This document shows positions 44,971-57,338 of a stretch of 64,000 nt of DNA, in pieces. Origin of the DNA: Dryococelus australis (taxonomy: Eukaryota; Arthropoda; Insecta; Phasmatodea; Phasmatidae); the NCBI GenBank assembly GCA_029891345.1, contig CM056994.1, forward strand, positions 222,771,991-222,835,990, read 5' to 3'. The stretch's first letter is position 1; each line of letters starts with the position of its first letter. A program made the translations under genes and the position numbers. Under the pieces are notes generated by a model, which had not been told where the DNA came from, ran no database searches, and saw only the letters and a list, made by a program, of their open reading frames with translations.

Positions 44971-45197
44971 TGAATAAACAATGCTTTTCAGCCACCGAGA
45001 ACCTCAGTTTAACTACTTGGAAATAAAATGCCGAAAAAAGTAAGTTAATTGTTTTAAAATGTCCTAATTTTCCGGAAATCGAACAACAATCCCATTATTG
45101 AAAACGCTTTCTGGATATCAAATACACAGTCAAATATCAGAATCACAGTCTCATGTGTGAAGGTAATGTTCTAAATACATTTCATTTTACTAATTAC

Positions 45198-45486
45198 TAG
45201 AGACCTGCGAAATTCGCGTTACCTTTTGGCGACAGACTCCACTGCCTTATACTGAAGTGAGCACAGTTCGTGGTTTCATTGGTCGCTGCATTGTAATCAA
45301 CGTCACATGTCTGCTTGATCTCCTCAAAAGAGATTGGCCATTTCACCGCTGAACTTACATTACTGCCCAAGAGTTCCTCGAGGCTTGCACAACATATTTT
45401 TGGCTAATGGCTGAATTTGGTCAAACGCACAGTAACTTGGAGTTCAGTCTGTCCTTACATAATAACGCGAATTTTGCAGGTCTCGA
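45198..45486. mobile_element. hAT-like MITE with perfect 8-bp duplication
   Basis: CTAATTAC lies on both sides (45190-45197 and 45487-45494). The left end is TAGAGACCTGCGAAATTCGC and the right end reads GCGAATTTTGCAGGTCTCGA. It is 289 bp long, has no transposase, and shares its ends with 44729-44970. Confidence 0.92.
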
Positions 45487-45594
45487 CTAATTACGCATCA
45501 CGTTTAAACAGTGTTACAACCATTTGCAACAGTTAATGTAATTCCAGACTTTGCGACGAGGTCCCGAGTGCTGGAAAAATTCTGTTGATGTGAG

Positions 45595-46035
45595 TGAGAG
45601 GGGGGGGGGGAGAGAGAGAGATAGAGTAGGGTGAGAGGGAGAGCAGTAAAAAACCCATGGTAAGAGGAAGCGATAAACACGGGGGGGGGGGGGGGGCTAG
45701 CGTGTACCCTGCAGGCTGGCGCATGAAACACGACCTTATCCTGACTGTGGTGTGCTGGGCTTTCCGCCCTGCGGTGGATGTCTTCGTTCGGTTTATCCCC
45801 GCGCTGCGCCTGGCTCTAGCTCACGTTGGCCGTGGAGCGGGGCTTTTATCCCCGCTCGGGCATACATAACGCACGCAGCGGCTTGGCCTAGCCGCAGATA
45901 TACCGGCACGCATTATCAAGGAGGATATACGGACAAGGCTAGGGGTGGCTTAGCGGTCCCCGGGAAAGCTATGGGCGGGGCTTAACTGAGACCGAGTGGA
46001 CGGCGAATATTAAAACAGTCCTTAAAAAAAAATGT
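45595..46035. other. GC-richer block with G runs
   Basis: G runs lie at about 45600-45610 and 45680-45697, with GAGAGAGAGAGATAGAG between them. The block 45740-45990 is the most GC-rich in this part (GGGCTTTCCGCCCTGCGG, GGAGCGGGGCTTTTATCCCC) and ends near TATTAAAACAGTCCTTAAAA. It could be the 3' end of a retroelement. I see no defensible coding frame. Confidence 0.35.
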
Positions 46036-46110
46036 AATCCCTTGGTCGTCTCAGCGGTTAGACATTAAGTCTTCCACCGTTTGTCAGCTGTCTGTCGGGT
46101 TAATTGATTC
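46036..46110 (+). repeat. tRNA-like relic next to an AT microsatellite
   Basis: TTGGTCGTCTCAGCGGTTAG followed by ACATTAAGTCTTCCACCG, then GTCGGGTTAATTGATTCCC, has A- and B-box-like order and spacing. It is followed by GAGTAAAACAG and the (AT)n run, the usual position of a SINE tail. Confidence 0.5.
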
Positions 46111-46140
46111 CCACAGACGAGCGCCAACATGAGTAAAACA

Positions 46141-46141
<1 letters not shown>

Positions 46142-46211
<70 letters not shown>
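46142..46211. repeat. (AT)n microsatellite, about 70 bp
   Basis: Uninterrupted AT dinucleotides. Frames across it read as alternating Ile-Tyr. Confidence 0.97.
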
Positions 46212-46213
<2 letters not shown>

Positions 46214-47086
46214 CTGTATGGTTGACAATATATTTAAACATGATGGCTGTTTGAATTAAATGAAGCAAGAAACGAAAATACTCACTGATTGCATCAAAAA
46301 AGGAATATTATTCGAACTTCTGATATTTTTTAATTATAATTATATGGTTGGCAACGTTTTCAAGCTGTGGTGACCTGCGACCTTTCAATCAATTGGAATC
46401 ACGTAGTAGTGAGCCTCCACGTATAGCGAAGAGACCTAAGAAAACCAAGATTGCCACCTATGGACAGTAAATCTGGTCATCAAAGCATAGATTTAAACGC
46501 GTGTTCGCAGTTTTCATGTCATTAAAATTTAAAGGGGAAAATTTATGAAGCTCTCTGGCGGCAGCGAGGTGAGCAGGAACCGCTCACAGTCGTCGGTTGC
46601 CTCAGGAGGGGAAGTGGGGTACATTTATTATTGAACGTATTTCCGCCGCAGCGGCAGGCTCGAGCTGGGACGGGTAGTATGCCTTCTCCGCAAACTCTCT
46701 TCCGGCACCTCGGCAGTCAACGCTCTCTGGAACCACGCCGCATCTATGCAGTGTTGAAGGATAACACTGAAAAAATTGGTAGCGCTGTGGCAGGTGGTTA
46801 AGATCAAACATATCTCATTTTGAAATTTCTTGGCACGGAAATTTGTGATAGGTTTAAAAAAAATCGCGGGAAATAGCACTTATATTCATTAATAACGATT
46901 TTTCGAAGTCAAATATTTTCGTTACTAAACACTAAAAAAAAATCACTGTCCCAAACTTAATATATATTCAATATAATAACCGACTGGAATACTTGCAATT
47001 ATATTAGCAGCAAATAAGGAAAACAAATGTCATGTTTCAACGTAATATTAGAATCAAATTTGTTTAATTGGCGAAAATATAAATAT
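46212..47086. other. Intergenic DNA
   Basis: A GC-balanced patch at 46550-46800 gives two overlapping minus-strand frames with no recognised motif. The rest is AT-rich. Confidence 0.4.
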
Positions 47087-50000
47087 TAGGGGCGTGATGG
47101 TTCTATTTCACTTTTCATTAATCGGATTATTAATTTGATATCAAATTGATTGATCGGATTAAGGATTAATCCAATCTTAATCCGATCAAACAATTTAATA
47201 CGATATAAATTCGATAAAATAATTTTTATTTATTGATCCAATTAATTCAATTGAATTAATTGATCAAAATTTTATTTCGAATTTTATGTGAATTGGTAAG
47301 TGTATAGTTTGGTGTAAGAGTGTGCTAAGGACATGATATTTTAAAACAAGAAGCAAGTATTGAATCGCAGGGGAAATACTTACTGTTTTACACGAATAAA
47401 ATAATTCTAACACAAGCTCCGTCGAAAACGAATGGTAGTGAAAGTTTAAAAATTCTCACAGCGAACACATGTAGACTAGCTTTGGAAATTCACATTTACG
47501 AATGAAAAATCGCACGGATTACTAAAAAAAAATAATACACACACGCAAACATCCTAATGAAGGAAACAATTTGCACAATATTCATACACATTGTTAATTA
47601 TACTTACAACGAAACGTTTCACATGAAAAATAATCACATGAATGCCATAACGAAAATGAAAACTTACCGCAGTAAAAGTTTACAGAATCCCGTAGTTAAC
47701 ACTCGTAGAGCAACTTCCGAAATGGAATTCACACGTTAATCGATGATTATTAAAGAAAAGTTATTTTACTAACACGCATAAAAATATTCTAACTCCTATC
47801 GCATTTTATGTTACGAAGAATATTAAAGTTCAACTATATTCCATCACCGTAACCCTGCCCTCTGCCCGTGTAGGACAGACAACGCAATCCCCTGTGTGAT
47901 CAAGAGCAACTGACCGAAAGTAGCGTTAGGGAACACACTGCCAGGTAGCTTTCGTTCTATCTCACTTGTTCTCCTATCCTCTCTCTTCAACCCTGAAGCC
48001 GAAGGAGCAATAACCCCTGTCCTTTGTCATGTAGACAGTTTCAAAAACTTTGCAGCCTCGCCTGAAAAGACTTCTTTCTGACAAAAATATAACTGAAGAA
48101 ATAAATCATCTTGGAAAACTATATATTTATCCCCATAAACAGGAATAATCACATTCTAATATTTTTTTTTTAAACTTCAGCAATTTTCCAAGAAATATGA
48201 TATTATAAGGAAACAAATGTAACATAGTTTATCGTTGTGAATACATTTCCCTAATGTTAAAAATAATTCACTTTTTAACAAACAATAAAACTTGTGTTTA
48301 AGTTTAGCGAGAATCGTATCACATGGAAGGACATCTCTGTATAATAATGAGGTAACTTAAAAACGGGAATACCACATAATTACAATTTAATACGGAACGA
48401 TTTAGCACTTCCAGTTAACACGGGCAAATAAAGATTTCTAAAATGAAGAGAAAGTCTCATTCTGAATTATATCTACGACGAAGCCAAAAAAAAAAAAAAA
48501 AAAAAAAAAAACAATTTCCCTACTAATTTAAGTTATGCCAAACGAAATATGAAGAACTCCCAAAAATTATTTCACTTAACGCAAAGTATGTTTCACATGA
48601 AATTTTAAAATTTATAAAAATAAATTAAACAAATAAATATCTACCACTTAAACAGCTCCACTTAACACGAAATGTTTCAAATGAAAAAATTTAACCAAGG
48701 ACAAAGATGTATCGCATTCCAAGTATGGAATTACTAACTCACAAACAACGTATCTACAAACGCAGTTTTATCAGTTCGAATAATCTTAACAAAACTTCCA
48801 TCGAATATCTATCTCAGTGCGTAGACATTCACACTTACTAATGAAGTGATACAAAGTAATTAAATTTAACCAAACACAAGAGCATACTTAAAATTAAATT
48901 TTATTGTAGGTTTCGGGATTAAAATTCATTTCTTGGAATTATTTTTTGATTATTAATAAAACTTCAGACCTAAATGAAACTGTTCATGAAATAATTTTTT
49001 CAGCAAGACTTAGAAAATTTTTTTCTTCGTTACCAGTACAAGATTTAAAACAAGCCAGTGTCTGGGTTGGAGACTACGGCAAAGGATCGTCAGTCCGAAG
49101 TCAGTGCTCTGGGAAAGTCCAACAAAATTCCCGGCCAGAGGGGAGGGATGTAGACAGGGCCCGAACTTGACAAACAAACGCTTCGTGGTAGGGCAGGAGG
49201 GTGGAAGGGAGCCGTGTAATGGGATCTTTCCAACCGCTGTCCAGAGTCGCCATTTTAGTTTCTCGTCAAACCTTGGTCTGCATACATGGTTACCTGCCTC
49301 TGCTCTAGGAAGTAGCACTTCACCGTCCATGTTCGGCAAGCTGTCAGCCTCTCTTCGATGTTGGAGGGTATTTGGACCTGACTGCTAGCCGCAATTCTCA
49401 CTAAGCGCTTTCTTTAATTATCAGGTTGGGGTTCAAACCTTGCTCCGAATATTCGTAAAATACATTGCGTAATATTTAACCTTCGCTAATAATATCAGAA
49501 AATAAAATTATGTGTGAATTCGTCTATGAGTGTTAACTATGGGATTCGCTAAACTTTTATTCCGATAAGTTTTCGATGAGAGTTATGTTAAAATTATTCG
49601 GACCAATAAACTTTGTTTCTGTTAAGAGATTTACATGATTATTTTTGATGTGAAACGTTTTGTTGTTTGTATAATTCACAATGCGTATGAATATTGTGCA
49701 AATGGTTTCCTTCATTTGGATGTTTGCTTGTGTGTATTAGTTTTTTAAATAACCCGTGCGATTTTTCATTCGTAGATGTGGATTTCCGAAGCTAGCCTAT
49801 GTGTGTTCGCTACGAGAATTTTTAAACTTTCACTGCCATACTTCATTGACAGAGCTTATGTTAAATTTATGTTATTATTGGTAAACAGTAATTTTTTTCT
49901 CTGCTATTCAATACTTACTTCCGTTTTTTAAATTTCGTGTGAAATTTTTTTTTTTTAGTTCTTCGTATTTCGTTAACAGGACATTTTTGTTGATTTGTAA

Positions 50001-51470
50001 TGTAATGATTAGTTATTTTAATGTCGAGCAGTTTCCGACATAACATTAATCTACAATCAGACGATGCTCACAGCAGACATTGCCTGTGGATATTTTCAAC
50101 ACACAGCTTATAACTCGATGTAAGTGCTACGCTGGACTCATTCCTAGAACAGCCTCCAGACCGAATGGACATGTTTTAAAATCATTAACATTGGAAGGTA
50201 CGTGTAGAACTCAGATGGAGACGTACATGTATATCTAGTACGATATTTTGTTTGGTTAAAATTTAATTATTTTATGACTCGTAAATTCGTAGGGAAATAT
50301 GATATGTTTTTGACTTCGTTTCAGGTATAATTCTAAATGCGAATTTGGAAATCTTTATTTGTCCGTGTTAACTGGAAGTGCTAAATCGTTCCGTATGAAA
50401 TCATAAGCCATAATAGGCTAGTATTGAGATTAGCTCCCAGAGGAAATATAAACTGGCGAATTCGTAAACAGGACATGTTTAGTTTCTGCCCAACCACACT
50501 CTTTTAAAAGCTTTCCGCAGCTTATAAATCGTCGCATGTTATACACTCGAGTCATTCCTTCAGCGATCTCCCTACCGAACGGACGTATATTAAAGTCATT
50601 TAACATCGTAACGTACACATTTTCAAATCGGTTGTTAATGTGTTTAGGGATAGTGCCGTTTAATTCAAGTTGTGTAATTTATTATGTCTTAAATATTATA
50701 TTGATAGGGAAATTGTAGCTATAACTTGTTACTTGATTTATTTATGACACCAGGATAGCTGGGGTCTGTAATTCGTTTGAAATTTGTATTTGTGATTCGA
50801 TGAGCCCTTCGTTTAAATTATATCGCTAGCATACAGGAAATCGTGTTCACCTCTCTTTTCATTTAATTCATTACGTATTTAGTAATAATTTCATTAAATA
50901 CGCCATATTCTCTATCACCTGCCAGACGGTGGTCGAAGCAGACGTGTCTTACCCCTCAGTCGCCTGCCAGATGGGAAGGAACTCAATAACATAAAAAAAA
51001 CTAATATTACACAATAGCTACATATACCCCTTCCCAAATACAGGCACACCTCAGTACAACAACAGATGTCCAAGAGTGAGGATCTACCATTATGCACCCA
51101 TCCAAAAAAAAAAAAAATTAAGATCCTCTACACATATATAACCCTTCCCCAACACACCACACCTCAGTACAGCGCCAGCACTCCTAGGGTGAGGACGTAC
51201 CATCGTGCTCTCCAAAAAAAAATAAAGTCCTTAGCACACTTTTACACCCAACTATACACTTATCAATTCACACACAATTGAAAATAAAAATATGTGTTTG
51301 ATTAATTAATCCAATGAAATTAATTGAATCAATCATAATTATTTACAGGATTAATATCACATTAATTTTTTAATCGGATTACGGTTGGATTAATCCTTAA
51401 TTTTATCAATCAATTGGATATCAAATTGATAATCCGATTAATGAAGTGAAGTAGAACCATGACGCCCCTA
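47087..51470. mobile_element. 4.4-kb element with matching inverted ends and interior repeats
   Basis: The left end reads TAGGGGCGTGATGGTTCTAT and continues TTCATTAATCGGATTATTAA. The right end is the inverse: AATCCGATTAATGAAGTGAA, then GTAGAACCATGACGCCCCTA. The ends stay complementary for about 90 bp or more. Inside, 47395-47660 is inverted relative to 49585-49880 (GCACAATATTCATAC and GTATGAATATTGTGC), and 48380-48550 is inverted relative to 50235-50410 (ACGATTTAGCACTTCCAGTT and AACTGGAAGTGCTAAATCGT). Also, 50105-50205 is loosely repeated in direct orientation at 50517-50625. TAGGGG ends would suit a hAT-like element, but I found no 8-bp duplication. The centre (48980-49440) is GC-balanced, with frames of up to 109 codons and no recognised transposase. 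Confidence 0.8.
48488..48511. repeat. A homopolymer inside the 4.4-kb element
   Basis: A run of about 24 A lies within one arm of an interior inverted repeat. The partner arm has no run of this length at the matching place, so the run grew after duplication. Confidence 0.85.
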
Positions 51471-52447
51471 CTACTAATATATTAAATGGGCTGAAATATA
51501 AAACAAGCCAAGGCTTTAAAAAGTGTTCAAAATAATTAATTGTGTCAATAACGTCTATTATGTTGATTAACTTGTCAATGTTCGAAGATACCTTTTATGA
51601 ACAAGTCTACGATGTTACTTATCCCGCGAGACAATGTGTGCTATTTCAGGAGGATAATAGTTATCCGGATGTTATCAAGTCGGTCCTCATGTCTTCAACC
51701 ATAGCATTCAGGTTTGCATTTCACGGGTTGAAATATGATGTAGCCTCGTTGGTGTTAAACTGCTTAACTTGTGTCACGATAAGGGATACAGCTCCTGGAG
51801 AATTTTCTCTATAAATTTTTACCATATTCGTTCACGAAGATTTTTTCGACGAGTTAATTTGCATCTTCCCTTTCTTCTATAATACCACCTTCCAAATTGT
51901 GTACTAATGCCCCCGTATTCCCAGTGGAAATACGCATACCGGCCTCATTATTCTCTCGCACATCCTAGTTTGTCGGTGTTATATTCGAGCACGCTGATTA
52001 CAGGCGTGTTTGAAGTTCTTATCGACTACCTCACGCGAGAGACATATCTTCGTAAATATAAAGTTTATTGATTTACTTTTGCGATAAATGTTTGCCACCT
52101 GATGTCACTATTTATAGGCTAAGCAGAGAGGCCACGTCGCTTCCCTCTTAATTCTGATCCAGGAAGAGTACTCTGGAAGTATCTAGCATTTTAAAGATAA
52201 ACTGTGGATCAGACCTTCTGATCTTCCGGAAAGTATTATTTTTGATAGCTGAACGCAACATAACTCAGAGATGCCAGCCACTCTCTATGGGGATGCCACG
52301 TTCCTGTCTGTGACGCTAGACGCAGGAATTAAGTTTTTAAAAGCTGAGTTGATAGGTAGTACTTGACTTCTGTTTGAAAGCATTATCATTAGAATTGAAA
52401 CCAGAAACGTATGTAACATTAGTTAAACTATTACAGATAAACATGTG
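51471..52447. other. Intergenic DNA
   Basis: Contains a 90-codon plus-strand frame (51542-51814) without a recognised motif. No shared repeat. Confidence 0.4.
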
Positions 52448-52525
52448 CCTTACCAGGGAACTGAACCCAGGAAACCTAGTACAATAAGCTAACATACAAT
52501 GCACTGCATTATAGATGTCGGATTC
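52448..52525 (-). repeat. tRNA-like relic
   Basis: The minus strand has GTGCATTGTATGTTAGCTTA, then TCCTGGGTTCAGTTCCCTGG, the latter a good B box. The A box is poor. Probably a SINE head. Confidence 0.4.
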
Positions 52526-52554
52526 GGAACATCAACCTCGGATTTAATCAGTCT

Positions 52555-55160
52555 AATGTTTCGAATTATAGTGTTTACTAACCTAAAATATTTAGAGGGC
52601 CATCATTTTGAAAGTCCGTGACTGAGCTGCCTAAAACATGGAGGTTTACATGGCCTACTTGTGTGATAAAATTGGTGGAAATAGATTGTTTGGTCACTGA
52701 GATATGCCATAAATATTTTCCTTTTCTTATTTGATTCTATCGTACGAAACTTAAAAAAAAGTCTCTATATACGATGCTTCTACTGTATAATGTCTATATA
52801 AAAATGTTTTAAATTTGGTCCAATTGTTTAATATAAGTGGCAAACTTACCTAAATTATTTATGACGCCACCATTTTGAACATCGTCGTCTGACCCACTTA
52901 AAACATGGAAGCTAACATGGACTTCTGTAGCATTTATGGCATGCACAATTTGATACAAATTAGTTGAAATGTTCCAGTGTAACATTTGGTGGGAAAGGTT
53001 TGATTGGACCTCGTGATATGCCATAAAAACTCCATAATTTTCATTTAGCGCTCTTTATAAACGATGAACAAAAATAATGTAGTAGCACATTCGATGTTTA
53101 TATACTGCCAATATATACAAATTAAGTTAAAGTAGATTACATAACATCGTAGATATAGCACACGAAACTAAAATTATTTTATAGCCGCTATTCTGTAAAT
53201 AAGTGAGTCAGACTTTAAAAAAAACCTAGGCCTCTATTAATATGGCCTACCACAGTACATCATCTTCGCCAAATTTTTTAAGAATGGGTTGATTGTTTCC
53301 CGAAACGTGAGATAAAAATTGTATTTTTATTGCTGGGGCTATCATAAATAATGGCAGAGAAATGAGGCTCTTCATAAACATATTTTATGGTTGTAATAGG
53401 CACTGCCAGAATACAAAGTTAAGTTGGAATTTGTTTCGTTGATAAAATATTCTGAGCTAAAATATTTATATAGCCACCATTTTGAAAATAAGTGCCGGAC
53501 CTACTCAAAACATACCAGTTTACACCACCTGCTGCAGTACTATTTGTTTGACAAATTTAATAGGTATATGCCAATTGCTTCTTGAGATTTAAAAAAAAAA
53601 ACTTTATTTGCTCGCATGATGCTATTTTACAAAATTGGTAACAAAAAATCCTGTATGTACATACAGTTGATATTTTTTGTATTATCTACTGCCAGCATAC
53701 AGTTTAGTTGAAATTGACTACATGGTTTCGACGATATAGCACAACATTAAAAATGGCTGTATGTCCGTCATTTTGAAAATAAGTGTGGCATGCTTAAAAC
53801 TTTCCACTTGACATCATCTGCTTTAGTACTACTTGTCTGCCAAATTTTATAGGAATTTGTCAGTTGTTCCCCGAGATATGACATAAAAACTTAATTTTTT
53901 TCGCATGGCGCTACAAATTAGAGGAGAAAATATGCTCCATGTAGATACAGTTGATAGATGAAATATGTACTGCTAAAATACAAAGTTATGTTGGGATTGG
54001 TTATATAGTTTCGGCGATATAGCATTCTAAGCTTAAATATCTATATTGCCACCATTTTGAAAATAAGTGTTTCGTATACTTAACACATTTAACTTAACGT
54101 CATTTACATCAGTACTACTTGCTTGCCAAATTTGGTAGGAATCTGTTATTGAAGGACCAAGTTATGACATAACTTTATGGGGCTATCTTCCAAAATAGCA
54201 GACAAAAGAGATTATTTTGTGGTATATATTATTTTTGTAATAGACACTCTCAGTATACAGAATTTGGTCAAAATTGGGTAAATGTCCTGGCCGCCATATT
54301 AAAAATAAGTAACTAATAAAAATCAATCACTTACGTTTACATGGCTTACCATAGTATTACGTACATGCCAAATTGGATGAGAATTGGTTGAATAGTTTTA
54401 AAGATTTAATATATAATCTTTATTAATTGAATTGATGCTATCTTACAAAATCGCAGACCAACAACACTACACATCTCAAAATTTAATGCTTACGCAACGG
54501 TCTGCCAGCATACAATATTTTGGTTTAAAACGGATTAATTGTTCCCGATATATGACATCATCCAAATTCTTTAAATCTCCGCCATATTGAAAGTAAGTGT
54601 CCGACATAGTCGAATACTATAAACGTCAGGTGTCCTTACTAAGTATTAAATGTGTAAAGGCTGTTCACGATAAAGTGAGCACTTTTGATATCAACCTTAG
54701 AAAAAAGTCATTATCCCTACATGCATATATTTTAACGGGCGAACTGAGTGACATGCGCCCAGTAAAGTTGGTAACAAAGAATGGAAAGTAGTTCTATATC
54801 TTAACGTCGAATAAAAAGTCTCAGGTAACCATTTGTGATAAATTAAATTATTTCTTTCACTTTCTGTTTTTCTTTTTAAATGCATCGAAATGTAAAATTG
54901 AGCAGATTTGCAAAATATTTTCTTTTGTAATAATTTCACAGTTTCACTTGACCAATGCATGAATAAAGTGATGAGCCCGTGGCAATGTTAATTTTACATA
55001 AGGAGGAAGAATATAGGATGTGCATACATGTTGATCTTAAGCAGGACTTTCAAAAGTCCTAATTTTACCGTGAACAGCCTATACCAATTTAATGAAATTC
55101 GGTCCAAGCGCTCAAAAATTGAAAGGTAGGACACACACACGCCTACACACATACATACAC
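52555..55160. repeat. Tandem array of about 290-bp units, eight copies, MITE in the last
   Basis: Units are marked by GCCACCATTTTGAAAATAAG or variants near 52600, 52867, 53185, 53475, 53765, 54050, 54288 and 54583. Each is followed by an AAAACAT..., then TACATGGCCTACCAC-like part, then CCAAATTT-ATAGGAATT-G-T and CGAGATATGACATAAAAA-like parts in the same order. Periods vary from about 240 to 320 bp and divergence is high, so the array is old. It ends in an ACACACACACGCCTACACAC microsatellite at about 55130-55170. Confidence 0.85.
54657..55079 (+). mobile_element. Type A TA-flanked MITE, copy 10, nested in the tandem array
   Basis: TA, then AAGGCTGTTCACGATAAAGT at the left, and TAATTTTACCGTGAACAGCC, then TA, at the right. 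Array sequence continues from AAATGTGTA to CCAATTTAATGAAATTCGG on the other side, matching CATGCCAAATTGGATGAG of the previous unit, so the array predates the insertion. Reverse-strand frame 54697-54960 is chance. Confidence 0.95.
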
Positions 55161-57140
55161 AGACACAGACAGGAAGGTGTTCTCATAAGCCTTTCTTTCC
55201 TTCGGAAAGTAGTATAAAAACAGTTTGAATAACTACAGGTAATTTAACTCATGACAATACTACAAACAGGGTATTAATGGAAAATTGAGTCACTGTAGAG
55301 ATATTATTTGGGATCCAGGCTGGAAAAGAAAAGCGTGTACAAGTTTCTGGCGTAGAACGAGGAATATCAGTTTACTTGTAATTTTCATTGTTATCGATGT
55401 ACCGATATGTTGTAAGAGACATCGTTTTGGCAGTGCCAGATAATGCTCACCTTAATGGAGTGTTTGCAGTTGGTATGGAAGGGAAACAGACCCGAGGGCA
55501 GGCAAAGTTCTCGTGGTTAGATTCCAGCAGTAACACAGTTGCACCACTTGCCAGTCCCATCTGGAGAAGCTGGAACTGGAAGTTTGAGAAAGGGGTAGAG
55601 TATGCGTCGCTAACTGCCTGACCTGAGTTAGGTTTTTTTTCGGGGCGGGGGAAGGGTGGGCCTGAGTTAGGTTTTTTTAGGAGGGGGGAGATGAGAAGAA
55701 AAGGTGTTTGTTACTGTGTTCGGACAGAGTTGGCCAACTCTTGGAATGAACTTCATATATACTAAAGTTTAAATTCAAAGCATTTTTCACCTGTCGTTTG
55801 ACAAAATCTAAATGTTAGCTTTGTTTCCCAACTCGAAACTACTTGATTTTGTTCGTAATTTTTACTGAGAAACACATATTAATAATAATTTTTTCAGTCT
55901 AAAAATTTAAGTATGTTTTTGTTTTGTTTTCAGAAATGAGAACCATGTATATTTCAAAACCTTTAATGTTTGCAGATAAATGTAATAATGTATACCAGTC
56001 ATACATTATTGAATTTTATATTTCGTATTTGGGGGATCCCGAGATGAAGTTTTTTTTAATAAACCCACCATATAATGTTAAAAATAAAGTATATATCTTT
56101 AACAGTTGGTCAATGTTTTATATTTATGTTTAAACGAAAAATCCGTATTACGAATGTAATATAATGCTAGCGAGGCGTTGTCTCGTAGCACGGCCGATTC
56201 ATGAACTTGTAATGATGACATATATCAAACAAGTTCTCCCGTCTGTAGGGAGCGGGCTGGGGCAAGCCGGAAGTTAAAGTACTATGGTAACATCTCTGGT
56301 AACCTACGTAAACTGTTTCGTTTGTTTTGCAAACATGTTTACTTGTATAGTTTGAAACTAAAAGCAACTTGCATCTTGTTTCTCAAGTTATGCTAACGGG
56401 AATACACTGCAAAATACTGAGTGAAACTTTGTCTGGAAGGGGAGGAGCGGAAGGTGATTCCCTACCCTAATCCCCAGTTCCTACAAAAATGGCTCCCGCA
56501 GGAACAAACTGCTAGCGTAACTGTCCAGCTGTGTGGGGGCATCTGCTGGATTAAGGCGGGATACAATACAAACACTGAGGCCCGTGTTTCCTTAACTCAC
56601 TACCTCACACATGCACACGTGTCAACATTTGCGGAAGGGGTCAGTAGCTCACACGATGTCCTGCAGCACGGAAATACGCCAGTCAAGAAAACAACAAAAG
56701 AGCGTGTTCAAGAGCATCGAGAACGAAACAAGTTTTTAGCGCCCCAGCTGAAACGTTATTTTTAAAGCAGCCGTCTTCCGGTGGCCGTTCCCCGTGTTCG
56801 AGGTACGAAAGATAGGGAGCGATAGGGGCGGCAGTGCCGTGAGAATCGAATACCTCACAGCCACTATCCGCAGAGCACTAAATCAGCGTGCAGATCGTCC
56901 TGAAAGTTCTTTTATACCTCGTCTGAAGTGTTTATTTCCACATGAATAAGTGCATTGGGAACATATCAGCCTTTTTTTTTTTTAACGCATTCAAAGACGC
57001 CATAACTCGGTTCACGTGAGGTTGGTTAACGCCATTTGGAAGTTATACCTTCACATTGTCGGCGAAATACGACGGATAAAATATTAATAAACAATTTTTT
57101 TATAACTGTTAACTACTGTCCTCCCTTTAGGCCGATATGC
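55161..57140. other. Intergenic DNA
   Basis: The phrase CCTGAGTTAGGTTTTTTT occurs twice (about 55621 and 55661) with G-rich DNA after each. Frames at 55388-55621 and 56421-56765 have no recognised motif. The rest is AT-rich. Confidence 0.45.
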
Positions 57141-57142
57141 TC

Positions 57143-57147
<5 letters not shown>

Positions 57148-57210
<63 letters not shown>
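57148..57210. repeat. (AT)n microsatellite, about 62 bp
   Basis: Uninterrupted AT dinucleotides followed by ATTTATTTATTTATTAC and then a tRNA-like head on the minus strand. This again puts a microsatellite at the tail of a SINE-like sequence. Confidence 0.95.
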
Positions 57211-57213
<3 letters not shown>

Positions 57214-57235
57214 TATTTATTTATTACAAACTTGT

Positions 57236-57338
57236 AACGAGAGGCCCATATGGTCATGCCGACCCGGAACTCGAACCCAGGACCGTTGGCACCATAAGCT
57301 AGCCGTTCAACCAACGAAACCACGGACGTCCGCAGGAA
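57236..57338 (-). repeat. tRNA-derived SINE head
   Basis: On the minus strand: GGACGTCCGTGGTTTCGTTG, then GGTTGAACGGCTAGCTTATG, then TCCTGGGTTCGAGTTCCGGG. The last part is a near-perfect B box, and the A box (TGGTTTCGTTGGTTGAA) is recognisable. The body (TCGGCATGACCATATGGGCC) is not shared with S1 or S2. The minus-strand copy runs into the AT microsatellite, its likely tail. Confidence 0.65.

Noticed and set aside
46065..46268. Minus-strand Ile-Tyr frame that could look like a membrane segment
   Set aside because: It is the (AT)n microsatellite at 46142-46211.
52555..55160. Regularly spaced repeats as a possible CRISPR array
   Set aside because: Units of about 290 bp, all of it diverged repeat with no unique spacers, in a eukaryotic context. 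It is a tandem satellite-like array.
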